Below are positions 10,694-23,500 of a stretch of DNA of 38,473 nucleotides, in pieces. A program made the translations under genes and the position numbers. This DNA is from Zygnema cylindricum (Eukaryota > Streptophyta > Zygnematophyceae > Zygnematales > Zygnemataceae), in the NCBI GenBank assembly GCA_037447655.1, contig JBBHKE010002694.1:1-38473 (forward strand), in the 5' to 3' direction. Below the pieces are notes generated by a model, which saw nothing but the letters and a program-made list of their open reading frames with translations, ran no database searches and was not told the origin of the DNA. How positions within the stretch are numbered: position 1 is the first letter of the stretch; the number at the start of each line of letters is the position of its first letter.

Positions 10694-12794
10694 ATTGGAC
10701 GCTTCTTGAAAACTTTTTGGAAACCTCTTGCAAGCTTTTTGGAAGCTCCTTGGAATCTCCTCGAAAGCTCGTTGGAAACTTCTCAGAAATTTTGTAAGGA
10801 AGGCAAGAAGAGGAATCTACCACCGAAGAAAGGAGTCTGCGCGGTAAAAAAAACAGCAGGCTCTCATAGAACGTCAAGAAACAGAAGGTCGGTCTTCTCT
10901 TAAAGAGCAAAAACAAAGGTAAAGAAGCCCTTGATGGAATGGCATTTGCATTCTGAATAAAACAGATGCCTCGGATGGTGTTTGAATAAACTGTAACATA
11001 AAACACATCCAAGGAAACTCAAACATGAAAGATGCATCAGTGATGCAGAAAATTAAGGGATGACGATTTCACTCGATGAGAAAAAGACAAGAAAGTCTCA
11101 CAAGAAGACAAGAAACTGCACATATTCTGCAGATTTAGCATCTATGTTTCGACGGAAAGTGCGTCAGGAAAAAAGAGATGAAATGAACAGAAAAAAACAC
11201 TCTGCAAATACCAAGGGATTCACAAAAACGATTGGCAAGAACTTTTAGTAATAGAGACTGAAGCTATTTTACAGGAAACTACCTCTATATGTTGAAAGCT
11301 AGATAAGGAACAGATTAGGGTTTCAAAGCTGTTATAACCCTTGCATGTAAAACACAATGCTTTGTGTGAAAAAACTAAAGATAAACACGAATATAAACCA
11401 CAGAAAATGGTAACTTGGCCTATCCTTACAATTCAATAAGGGAGAGAAAGACTACCGTGACAAAATCTTTCCAAGGATGGATACTGAGGAGAGATACTGA
11501 TGAGGTGAGGAAAGTAGATGATAGATGAGATGCTAATATGAGAGTTGGATGTAAAGAAGCTGAAATTTTGTAAGCATTAACAAAATAACAGTAGGAAAAA
11601 CACGCCAAAACTTTTATAAGATGTTACAAGATTACTCCACAAATGGACAATTACTCTGCAGAGATGATAAGCTGAGCAATGATCATTGCAAAATCAAGCG
11701 CCTACAGTAATGCAATTAAATGTTGTGAGTCTGTCGCGCGAGGCCGTATACAGTCGCATAGAGTCGTACTTTCCCGAATTATATCGCATAAAAATCATAA
11801 TCCGATGCTCTGAGCTAAAGTACAGTACTGTAAGTACTGTACCAGTACTTTACCGTACCATGTTACAGGATGTCGCACACTGTGGGAAATAAATCGCAAG
11901 GGCCATGATTGTCACTCTGGCAAAGCAAGACCGTGTCGCACAGCCGTCAATCTGGCAAAAGTGCAAAACATAGCCGCCCGTCCTTCCAAAATCGTCACGC
12001 ACCTGTCTCTGACGACGAGCATTCGATTTTTTGCGATTTCGTGCGATTCGATGCGATTCGAAACGACTCGAAGTCTTCGTACCGATAACTGTTTGATGCT
12101 TGTACGGTACATGTACGGAAATGGCTGTGAGAAATAATGCCCGCCCTTGAATCCCACCCGCTCCCAGTGTCTTTTTCTGTCAGCGCAGAGGCACGCTTGC
12201 GCTCAAATTGTGGCCGAAGCGGAGGGCGGAGTCGCGGGAAACCACGTGTTAGTAATATATGCCATCGAGGAAGATTCACTGTATCCCTCCGCCAATCATA
12301 TTTCACTTTGTGATTATGACGAGATCTTCCTGAAAACAGGAAGTACAGCTCTATGGTCGAGAAAGCTTGTGGTGTGAAATCCGCGGCTGGCCGCGGAATT
12401 TCTTGTAGCCGCGAATATCTTGAAAGGGGAAAAAGCGAACAGCAGAACCACGAAAATAGGCAGATTCAAATCATACATTATATACTATGGTATTGAAACG
12501 AATTCGAAAAAATATAGTTCGCACAATATGCGATTCTGTGGCGAATTGAGGAGTATCATGAAATATCCGGCGGACATTGCGGGGCCGGCCAGATTTGATC
12601 GCGTCGAGTCCGATTTAGGAATTCATTAAATAAGGAGGGACTTTTACAGTTTTTCGGCGTTTCTATGTGTTTCCGGAAGTTCAAAGTTCCGTAAATTCAA
12701 AAATCTGAAAACGCTGGAATCCCACTGTGGGGGGGGCAGCTGTCATCATTGTATGCGAGATAGAAATGTCGTATGCTAAACATCAAATGCTACG
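10694..12794. other. stretch without a recognised gene
   Basis: Just upstream of the four-exon gene, 10700-10795 has loose 13-16 bp repeats (GGAAACYTCTT-like). The sense frame stays open there, so it could still be 5' coding or UTR. Beyond that I see only short features: repeated TGCGATTCGA near 12025-12065, a palindromic GTACAGTACTGTAAGTACTGTAC block near 11819-11841, and a CCGCGGCTGGCCGCGG hairpin near 12382-12397. No gene, RNA gene or element with a target duplication was identified. Confidence 0.4.
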
Positions 12795-12802
12795 CCGACC
12801 GG

Positions 12803-13548
12803 CAGAGGTCGCAAAAGTCAAAAAAATTCATACCCGAAACCGACCGTTTTTTTTTTTTCAAAATCTGAGTAACCGACGCCCGACCGAGTTTTGTCACGCT
12901 CCAAAATTGTTAACCGTTAACCGACCGTCGTTTACGAAAAAAAAAAATAACCGAATCTTGATTTTTCGCGACTAACCGTGCCCGCCCGTTACCGAATAAA
13001 AGTACAAAATTAATCAATGTACGACGGAATAAGCCAATAATTACAATTTGTCGCGTTGCCCAAGATTTGCGAAATGAATAGTGTACTAACGTGTCAGATT
13101 TGCGACGCTTTGTCGCGTTCCTTTTGATTTGCGAAATAAATAGCTTACTACAGTTCCGTGTCAGATTTGCGACGCTAATCATGAAGTCACGTACTTCCAC
13201 GATGCCAAAGAGTACAAAGTACATGAATGTTGGATTATCTTTTTGTAAGATTCGCGAAATGAATAGTGTTAGTACCGTGTCAGATTTGCGACGCTAATCA
13301 TGATGCCACGTAATTCCACGATACCAAAAGTACAAAGAACAATAATGTTGGAAAAAAAAAGTACAAATTTTTCTTTTTTTTTGGTTTTTTGTTTGACCGA
13401 CCGTAACTGACCGTTTTTTTTTTCTTGGTGAGTCAACCGACCGTAACCGCCCGACCCCCAAAATTTGGCAGCCGAATCCGTTCCGGATCCGGCGCGGGCG
13501 GTCGGTTAACGGTCGGTCACGGTTTCGGTTGACCGTTTGCGACCTCTG
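12803..13548. mobile_element. hAT-type MITE, 746 bp, with 8-bp TSD
   Basis: Terminal inverted repeats CAGAGGTCGCAAA (12803-12815) and its exact complement (13536-13548), flanked by identical 8-bp CCGACCGG at 12795-12802 and 13549-13556. CAGAGGT-type termini and 8-bp duplications are classic for hAT elements. Subterminal regions at both ends are packed with CGACCGT or its complement, as expected for transposase-binding motifs. The interior (about 13070-13350) carries three related copies of a block containing GTGTCAGATTTGCGACGC. No transposase frame is present, so it is non-autonomous. Confidence 0.93.
13070..13350. repeat. internal tandem repeats of the second hAT MITE
   Basis: Three successive diverged blocks. 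Each has GCGAAATRAATAG, then GTGTCAGATTTGCGACGC; the last two continue with TAATCATGA and then a CCACGAT word. They lie wholly within the transposable element. Confidence 0.75.
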
Positions 13549-13556
13549 CCGACCGG

Positions 13557-14935
13557 GAAAGGTACAGTATCTTCATATCGGCAAGTCCCGATATTTATTT
13601 GGCTCTCGTATTAACTCGTATCGGCGATATAGCGTCGTATCGAAACCAAAGCTGGGATGTTGGAAATTATGTCTCAAATATGACACACGAATTATTAAGA
13701 CAATACATAAGTCCTAAATGCTATATACAGGAAATAGACTGGACCGTTGTTTCAGTTCCTTTCATGTACGTAAATTTCTTTAACTGAGTATCGAATCAAA
13801 TTGTCGGGGCATCATATATCTACGAAAGCATCGACATTTTTTGTCATACCACTCGCATTATTTTTCGACAACACTAGGTTATATCTAGTACTAGCTCCAA
13901 CAAAGTTTGTTGTTTCTTGAGAAGACAATAAGTTCAAATGTGCGAACACAATCGGAAATATTTTATATGGTTTCTCCATACTACATACACCATACTAAAA
14001 AAAATAAAAAATCGTATACACGTTTTCACGTGTCACACCACATGTAACACTTCCAATTACTTTCACACATTTCAACTATAGTGTCACACATTTCTACAAT
14101 CTATGCTCCTAGAACAAATGTGCCTTTTTTATGTACACATTGATTTGTTCATTAAAAAAAACATATAAATTGCATTGGTAAAACTTTCTTGCCACGCACA
14201 ATTACATTTAATTTTCACAATGACATACCCAATCACGGATTCGGGTATTAAAAGAGAAAACACATTTTCTAAAAACTGGTCTCAAAAACCCGAACGGAAG
14301 CGGAGGAAAATTAGCCACACTTCGGACAAAAAAAAGAGTAAAAAATAAATAATTATCCGGTTTAAGATCACGGTTGAGGTTGAGATTGTTTCCCTCTTGG
14401 ATTATATGCAAACCAAAAGTTTATTTTCTCTCCTCCAAAAAAGTTTCGCAAAAGCAAAAAAAAAAAAATCAACAAAAACTGTTGCAATTTATGAATAATA
14501 ATTGACAACATTACTCATTCTAGAAAAAAAAATAACAAAAAATAACAAAAAAAAACAAAAGAAACAATGGAGAAAAAACACGAGAATTATACACACTTGC
14601 ACACATGAAAACGAAGAGAGAGAAAAAAAAAAAAGAGAGAGGGATTCATCGATTCAAAATCTCCTTACTATTAATTATGGAGCATCGCATATAACATCAT
14701 TACATTATTGTAAAAATTAAATCTTCCACCAAAAATTACAAAGTCTAAATTTGCGTCGCACTAATTCTAAGAAGTGTACAAACGAAAAAAAAACAAAAAT
14801 CTACTTACTGCACAAAAAGTCAAGGATAGTAGGTTCCCAAAATGGAATAAAAAAGAAGAAAAACAAAAAAGGGAACCTACGAATTCACAAAAGTAGAAAA
14901 GAATTTGTTTCAAACGAATCCTTTTTCCGAATATC
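13557..14935. other. AT-rich stretch with no gene; one hairpin
   Basis: A perfect 10-bp inverted repeat, GTAGGTTCCC (14829-14838) and GGGAACCTAC (14871-14880), spans a 32-base A-rich loop. Otherwise only A-rich low-complexity sequence was seen. No coding evidence. Confidence 0.45.
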
Positions 14936-15300
14936 AAAAAAAGGAAAAGAAAAAGAAATAGGAAATAGAAAGTAGGAAAAGGAAGAAGAATTAGGAAGAG
15001 GGAGAGGAATAGGAAATGGAAAGATTAAGAATAGGACAAAGAAAAGGAAAAGGAATAGGAAAAAGAAGAAGGAAAACGAAGAGGGAAAGGAAAAGGAAGA
15101 GGAATTAGGAATAGGAAAGGAATAAGAAGAAAACGGATAAGGAAGAGGAAAAAAAATTAGGAATTAGGGGAAGAAATAGGAAGAGGAATTACAAATAGGG
15201 ATTAGAAATAGGAAAAGGGAAACGAAAAAGAAACGGAAGAGCAATTAGGAAAAGGAAAAGGAATTAGAAAAAGGAAAAGGGAAAAGGGATAAGAATTCGA
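14936..15300. repeat. GGAAAA/GGAATA purine low-complexity tract
   Basis: About 360 bases of AGGAAA, AGGAAT and AGAGGA words immediately 3' of the rhomboid stop codon. On the sense (minus) strand this is a pyrimidine tract lying in the probable 3' UTR or just beyond it. Confidence 0.8.
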
Positions 15301-15323
15301 AATAAGAAACAAAAAAAAAAGTT

Positions 15324-17169
15324 TCAAATGAATATATCTTGCGACCCTATACCGGGTATAGTCCCATTCGCGGCCATAATCCCCCCTTGATAACACGCCA
15401 CAAGAATTCCAGCGCAAAGAAGATAAATCCAAAAATGTTGTTTCGTTCCCGGAGCTTCGGAAACCAACCAAACTTCGTCGTCTTTTCCAAACTCCGGGGG
15501 ACTATTACTATTAATCGTGTTATTATTCGAGGGAGGTTTCTTAAAAATGGACACGGTTTGAATGGAGGGAGCCGCCAGAAGACCGTAAAAGGCTCCTCCG
15601 ACAGCGGCTCCGATGTGAGTCCTAAAAAGACAAAAATCAGAAAAGACAAAAAGAAAAAAGTGAAAATAAAAAACCGGAAAAGTCAGAAACCAGAAGCCGC
15701 TCCGGTAGCGGCTCAGATGTGAGTCTTAAAAAGACAAAAACCAGAAAAGACAAAAGACAAAAAAAGATAAAAACCAAAAAGGCAAAACCGAAAAAAAAAC
15801 AACACCAAAAAAGCCGAAACCCCCAAAAAAAAAGTAAAAAACGAACGGGAAAGAAAAAAAATTGGAGACGTTTAGGATTTCGAATGTTGAGAAAGAAAAG
15901 CCAAAAAAACAAAATCCAAAGAAAAAATCAATTTAAGGAAACTGAAAAAAAAAAGACAAAAAACGACAAAAAACCTAAAACGTTTATGATTTTGGATACC
16001 GAAAAAGACAAAACTTGAACAATTATTCATAAATTAATGACGTTGAAAAGATGAGTCCAGAAGAGTCCTTTCCCGCCACCCCTCACCAGCGAGAAACCCC
16101 AACCTCCGTATCTCTCCACCCCCCAAACCCCCCCAACCCCCCCCCCCTAAAACCCCAAACCCCTTTAACCCCTCTCACCAGTCGCGAGACTCTAAGGGCC
16201 ACATTGAGGCCCGCGAGGAAGACTACCCTCCATATCTCTCCATCCGCCCACTCCTTCCCAAGGCTCTCCCTGTTCTTAAAAAGATAAACGACCAGCTCCC
16301 TTGGCATCAAATGGGTCCCTGGAGAGTTATCCCTCCACCACTTTTTTCTATTCAGTATTTTTTTTCGGTTTTGTAAATTTTTTTTCAGGTTCCTTTTCGT
16401 TTTTTTTATGAACTTTTATTTTTATTTTTTCAGCTTTTTTTTTCATTTGTTTTAGGTTTTTGTCGATTCCATTTTTTATTTTTTTCTTGAATTGACTTTG
16501 AGGCTCTTGGGTGTAATGGTCCCAAAGTTATCCTCCACCCTAACTTCCCTCCCTCTTCCCCTCTTGTTTCTTTATTTTGCCCTTTTTTGTTGGTTGCATG
16601 TGGTCTTTTCATAACATCAATGATTCTTCGATTTCGTGTCCTGATTTTTCAAGCCCGCAATTTAAACGTGGAAAGATCCATTTATTTCCACCCTCCCCTC
16701 TTTTTCTGTTTACTTTCTGTTTTTTGGGGTTTTTTTAAGTCTCTTTTCACTTAATTTTTTTTATCAATGATTATGTTTTTCCTAGGATTTCGTCGGTCCT
16801 TTATTTTTAAGCTTTTAGTTCTTTTTATTAAATTTTAAAAACGTGGAAAGATCCAAGGCTCTCGGAAGCGCATAAATCGGCCTTCCCTCCACCCCCTCCA
16901 CCAAATCCCCTCCAAACCCCCCCAAAATATCCCAAGAAAATCCCAAAAAAATCGCAAAAAAATTCCCTTCCCTCCCTCCCTCCCTTACCGTTCCCCCGAC
17001 AGTTATCCCCTCCGTGGCCTCAAAACTCAACAAATTCCCGAACGCCCCCCCCACAACGAAGGCCCCCAGGAGGCCCAGGGGGCCCAGAGCAACCTCCACC
17101 CGGGGGCCGAGCTGGGAGAGGGACCAGATGGATACGAGGAGATGGAGGAACCCGGAGTGCTGGGGGTGG

Positions 17170-17210
<41 letters not shown>

Positions 17211-17471
17211 GGGAGAGGGGGAGGGAGAGAGTTAGTAGGTGATGAAAAGGGGGGAAAAGGGGGAGGGAGAGAGAAGGTTAAGAGCTGATGAGAATGTGGA
17301 GAAACCCGGAGAGCTGAAAAAATAAGGGAGAGAGAAAGAGAGAGAGGAAGAAGAGAGCGAGAGGGAGGGAGGGAGAGTGAGTGAGAGACAGAAATAGAGA
17401 AAGCGAGAAACAGAAAGCGAGAGAGGGAGACAGAGAGAGAGAGACATAACTAAAGAGAGCGAAAGACAGAA

Positions 17472-17568
<97 letters not shown>

Positions 17569-20500
17569 CAGAGAGAAAGAGAGAGAGAGAGAGAGACACA
17601 GAGAGAGACAGAAAGACAGAGAGAGAGAGAGAGACACAGAGAGAGAGAGACACAGAGTGAGAGAGAACAATCCCTCCTCCCTCACCAGAAACGATGGCGT
17701 GACCAGTCTCCACCACTCCCCCGCCACTATGAGCGCGTTGACTTTTGCCATGTAGAGTGACGGCAGTGACGTCATGATGTTGTCAGGCACCAGCTCCGGA
17801 CTGCCCAGTTCTAAAATGTAGACCGCCACGTCGAGGGCGATCATCAGATTGCTGCACATGGAAACGCGGTCTCAGTTACAGTTGCAGTAAAAGGTTTTGA
17901 AATCGGAAAGACAGATAGGAAGAGGTTGAAAAAACAGGTTAGAAAGAGGTTTTAGGGTTTGGTTAAAAAATCGCAAAAAAGAGGTCAGAATCAGGTTTAA
18001 AGGCAGGTTAGGAACAGGTTAGATTGAGGTTTGAAACCAGGTTAGAAATAGGTTTTCGACTTTGGTTAAAAAACCGTAAAGAAAAGGTTAGACACAGGTT
18101 AAACAATAGGTTAAGAACAGGGTTTAGAGTATAGATAAAAAATTGTAAAAGAAACGGGTTAAAAAACAGGTAGAAACAGGTTTATAACCAGGTAAGAAAC
18201 AGGTTTGAAAGTTTGGTTCAAAATCTTAAAAAAAGAATTTATAACAGGTCGAAACAGGGTAAAAGCAGGTTAGGAACAGGTTTTAGAGTTTGGTTAGATA
18301 ACCCAAAAAAAAGATTAAAAACAGGTTCGGAAAGGTTAGAAACAGGTTTTAGAGTTTGGTTAAAAGTTTGTAAAAAGCTTAAAAACAAGAGAAACAGGTT
18401 TTAGTGTTTAATATTTTAGGTTAGAAACACGTTTGAAACAGGTTAGAAAAATGGGTCTAAGTGTTTGGTTAGATAACCGTAAGCAGGTTAGAAAGAGGTT
18501 AGAAAAAGGTTTTAATGTTTTGCTTAAAAACAGTAAAACGTTCTAAACCGCAAAAAAAAACCAGTTAAAAACAGGTTAAAGGATTTCATATTTGATTACA
18601 GCTGGCAGTGAACTAAAATTGGGCATAGGTTAATGTATTTGATTACTGTCAACGAAAAGGTTTCTGGTTTCTGAGCTTGATTACTGTTAGGAATAGATTT
18701 TGAAATTAAGTTTGTGGCAGAAATAGAGTAACAAGGTTTGACTGCTGTTAGAAAAAAGCTCCTCCTGTTTGGTTAATTTTTAAGAATAGGTCTTATGTGT
18801 TTGATCACGGTTGGGAATAGGTTTTTATGTCTACAATTACTATTTAGGAATAAGTTTCCACGTTTAATTAATTTTTTGGAATAGGTTTTTAATTACTGTT
18901 GTAATAGGTTTTGTCTTCGGTTTTTTTATTACAGTTTAAAACAAAGGTTTTGAGTACTGTTAGAGGGAAGAATATGTAGGTAATTACTCTTAAATATAGG
19001 TTTCCAAGTTGATTTCCGTCAGAAGTAAGTTTACGGTGTTTGTCTCCTACAGGGCAATTATAAGTAAATAAAAAATGAAGTTACAACCAGCTCCAGTAAC
19101 TTTCATGTACAGAAATTAGTGCAATTACAAGGGTTACTGAGTTACCCATATTATACATGTTAAAAATTTGGTCGGTCGTAATCTCACTCTCCTTACAAGA
19201 AAGGTAAACAACATAATATGATAGGATCAGAAAAAGCACCACTACTACTTTCACATAATCCTGGGACAATCCTTAGTTTATTACTGCTTTTCTGAAGTAT
19301 AACACTGGGGTCTCTTCCGTTAATTCAAGTAGTTTCCGCATGGCTATTTACCCTTTTAGAAACAGGTCTGTTGTTTGAATACTGTTCCAGTTATATGTAA
19401 CAAGCATTACTCTTAAGAGTTACACAGACCCAGAAGCCCTTCAAAATCTCCTACATCAATAATAGTAGATTTGTGTATTAGTACACCACCCCCCAATATT
19501 AGAGTAAACGAATTATTAATGTTAAAACTTTATTGGAATCACCTACACTAAATTATGTTTGCCACGTGGCTCATCACAAGCCGATTTACTAAGTAGTGTT
19601 ATTAACACTATTTTATGATTTTGGGACAAAAAAACGCACTCGAATAAAAGTTATCAACTCTAATAGCGACGGACAGTTTAGGTTTCTAGACAAAAAATAA
19701 CGTGACAAAGATAAAGAGTACGATTCAATTTTCCATGGACATAAACCATTTACGGATACCTAGTTAAAAGTGGAATAGAGACAAATAGATATATAAAAAA
19801 AGCTGTAAAAACCCAAGATATACCTCGATATTACTATTAACTACAATCATGTAAAAGCATAGAATATAAAAATACAAAGAATATAAAAACTTACAATCCG
19901 GCACCAGTATTGGATACTGGATAAACCACACTGTCCAACAGTATTAGTATTAATACAGTAATCTGGTGTGTGTTTTTCTGACAGATTTTTACAGAAGTTT
20001 TTTGTTAATAACACTAATTCAAGGCGTAGCGAACAACCCTAACTTAGTAATACTGTTTACCAATTTTGCTATACTAGTAGAAATCCCTTGACATAAATAC
20101 CGGAGAATACTGTAGTATACCTTCACTGTTTTAGCTAGTCAATATCTAATATTTAAAAACTGGACCAGATTAAAGAGTATTTTAGAAAGCTTGAAAAACT
20201 TGACCCGCCCTCCCTCCCTCCCCCCCAACCCAAAAAACACTGATAAATAACTTTGAGAAACTACTCTTTTAACTAAAAATTGTTAATTTGACACTAGTGG
20301 AAATAATAGCCTTCCACCATTATTGTGGATCACCGGGCTTCATAATTTATCAAAGTGAAAAAGTTTCATCCTCCTCACAGTGTAAACCATAGTCTTAATA
20401 CTTTTTCAAGACAAGTGATTTTCAAATCAAAATTTATTAATCATAATTAACTTTGAGTTCAAGTTAACCTCCACTTTCACAATCGTTTCCATTAATTTAC

Positions 20501-23500
20501 AATTCCACTTCTTTAGAAACTTTTGAGAACTTCAAATTCCACGTCTGTGAGTAATGACCATGCCCAATATTAATGTGGATCAATATTGAATATGTTCCCT
20601 CTTTCAAAATCTCTTCCACTATATTAATGAGACCAATGACAGTGTCATTCCCAACTAACTTTTTAAGGCAAAATACTTTTGTTTAAGAGAGTCATATAAT
20701 GATCGACCACTTCTAATCATCGAGAATACAACACAAATTCTCTGGACTGGAAAACGAAAATTTGAGGTTAGGAGATGGACGAAACTTGAATACTGCCATC
20801 CTTTTCGAATCCACGAGTAAAGTAAGGAACGGCGACTGTAATAAAGAAGTACTATCAAAATTAGTATAGAATAGAATAGAATAGAATAGAATAGCATAGC
20901 ATAGAATAGAAAAGAAAAGCAAAAGGTGTAATAACAAATAACGTACATCACCCACGGAGCCGCGTCTGCGATTTGTTTTTCTTCCCACTTTTCATATATT
21001 GTTTGTTCCGGGTTAAACCCAATTTGAAACTCGTAACGGACACCATTGGCATCATCTGCAAAATAAACGCAAAAAAAAAAACAAAAAAAAACTTAGCAAA
21101 GGAAGCAGGGACTTTAAAATTTGCAAAACAACAATTCAAACAGTGCTGATTCTTGGGTTTTCATCTGGCGAATACTATGATGCCACACTTATTGATCGGT
21201 GGACTGTAATATACCTCAAATCACTCAATATGACGCTAATCCACACTAAATATGGTGTAACTCTCGCTGTTGACATTGATAGTTCAATCATTTTTTCAGA
21301 TCAAGTACTTCCCTCCCGCTACACACCACCTCCTACCACTATTAGAGTTCATCATTCTACTTCAATTAGATTGATCACTCTATTTTTTTAACCCCAAAAT
21401 CATAATTTAGTGTTGATATCGTAACTTGTTGAAGTGTGGCCCATTTCCAGTGTGGCACATGGAAAAACATAATTTAGTGTGGTTAATTAATGATAGGTGT
21501 TAACACAAATAATTGACGAACTCTAATAGCAATGTAAGGTGTACTTTTCCTCTCTCCTTCTTTTCCTTTTTTCCTCTTCTCGCTAGATAACTTTTCCCAA
21601 ATAGTAACATTCATCCTGAGTACACTGAGAGAACCATAGAATAAGAATAGGAATAACAATAATAAGAATATTTATAATTGTACACAACCAAAATGGAAAT
21701 CACTCATTTTCTCAAAATTGTTACTCTCACTATGTAGAGGAGAGAGAGAGGAAGGAAGAGGGCGAGAGGAAGCGGGAGAGGGAGGCGAAGGGAGATCCAG
21801 ATTTTAAACATATATACCTTTTTCGTTCTTTACTACACTTTTCTCTCCCGTATTCTTTTGATTACTATTTTTTTCTGCGTCCTCCACCCAACTCCCAATT
21901 TTCTCCCACATTTTTTTCATCTCTGGAGTTTTCAATTCCGGGGAAAGTTTTTCGTATTCTTCTTGATTCCTTTTTTTAATATCTTGGAGAGTTTTTTCCC
22001 ACTCGGTTTTGGGGTCCGGCAACAAAATGGGAGTTTCTGACGAGGGCGATTTTAATTCTTCGCTAACTGACAAAAAAAAAGGGAACAAAACAGCAAAAGT
22101 ACAACCGGTGAAAAAACAGTACAAACAGTAAGACGAAAGTACAAACGGTCGAAAAAAGTACACACAACAAAGTACAAACAATGAAAAGAAAGAGAGGAAA
22201 AAGTATCAACAGTTTGATTTGTATTACTTCTTCCCTAACTCACAAGAGAAATAAAAAAGTACAAACAATGAAAAAGACGGTTTAAATATTGAAAGAAAAA
22301 TTACATATAGAGGAAACAAACACAAAATGTCAGCATTTTGATTTGTTCGTTTCCATTGAATATCAGTGAAAAGAAGTACAAAAAGTAGAAAAAAAAGTAC
22401 AAAGTGGAAAAGAAAGCACAAACAGTGAAAAAAAGGGGAAAACAGTGAAAAACAAAAGTACAAAAAGTGAAAAAAAAAGTAAAAACAGAGAAAAAAAACA
22501 CAGGACAAAGCATCAAACTATTTGATTTTCTATTTCTTGTGTAAACAAACTTTGACCAACAATGTCAAAAATAGAATAAAAAAAGTTACAAAGAGTCCAA
22601 AAACTAAAAAAAAACTAAAAAACGTACTCTCAAAAAGAAATTCATTCATTGGACGTAATAATGGGCAAACGCTGAAACTAAAGAATGGATAATTTTGGAC
22701 AAAAGAATGGCTTTGAATTTAAAAGATTTTTTTTTCAAAATGGCAATCAAGAAGAATTGTGAAAAGAGGGTTCAAAAAAAAAAATTGTGAAACTAATAAT
22801 AGATAAACTGATGAGCGTTTGTAGAACATAAAAAGAAGGAAGAAAGAAGGAAGGAAAGAGGGAGAACGGAGGAGAAAGAAGGCACAAAAGAAGGAGAAAG
22901 AAGGGAGAAAGAACGGAGGAGGACAGAAAGGAGGGAGAAAGAAGGAAGAGGAATGAGAGGGGGAGTGGAAAGTGGGAGGGTGAGGGAAAGGAGAGGGAAG
23001 GTGTGGGTGTGGAAGTGCGGTAGGGGTTAATGGATAGTGAGGGAGAGGAGGAGGGGGAAGAGGGGAAGAGGGGAAGAGGGGAAACCGAGAAGAGGGGAAA
23101 AGGGGGAAAAGGGGGAGAGGGGGAGAGGGGGAGTGAGGAAGAAAGAAAGAGATGGAGAAAAGGAGAGAGGGCGAGAGGGAGAGAGGGAGATGAGGGAAGG
23201 GAAGCGTGATACCTGTTGAAGGAGGGGAAGAAGGAGGAGGAGGAGGCCGAAGTTTGTCAAAATAGGAATCGAGCGATCGGAGAGCTTTAACTGCCTTTGG
23301 AACTGGTTCACCAGAGTTTTCAACATTTAAATTTCCTGGTTTTAGAACTACATCTTTACTACTACTGCCTCCATTTTCTCCATTTCCTCCATTGAAAATT
23401 TTAGAACCTTCGTTTCCATCTTTTTTTGTAGCGAGAGATTCAGCGATACTCGAAGATGACAATTTTTTTGATTCTTTCGATGCGTTTAATTTTTCGAAAT

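Noticed and set aside
10569-11012. 147-residue minus-strand frame
   Set aside because: It is in a different frame from exon 1 of the four-exon gene, which has splice-phase support and Cys motifs.
14829-14880. Rho-independent-type terminator
   Set aside because: A perfect 10-bp inverted repeat, but bacterial terminators do not apply in a nuclear eukaryotic context and no gene ends beside it.
17450-17716. Ser-Leu-rich open frame in the rhomboid intron
   Set aside because: Same microsatellite effect; real coding ends at the donor at 17686.
22719-23212. C-terminal extension of the 525-residue frame beyond rhomboid exon 1
   Set aside because: Low-complexity Pro/Leu/Ser sequence past a good donor at 23213 whose phase matches exon 2.
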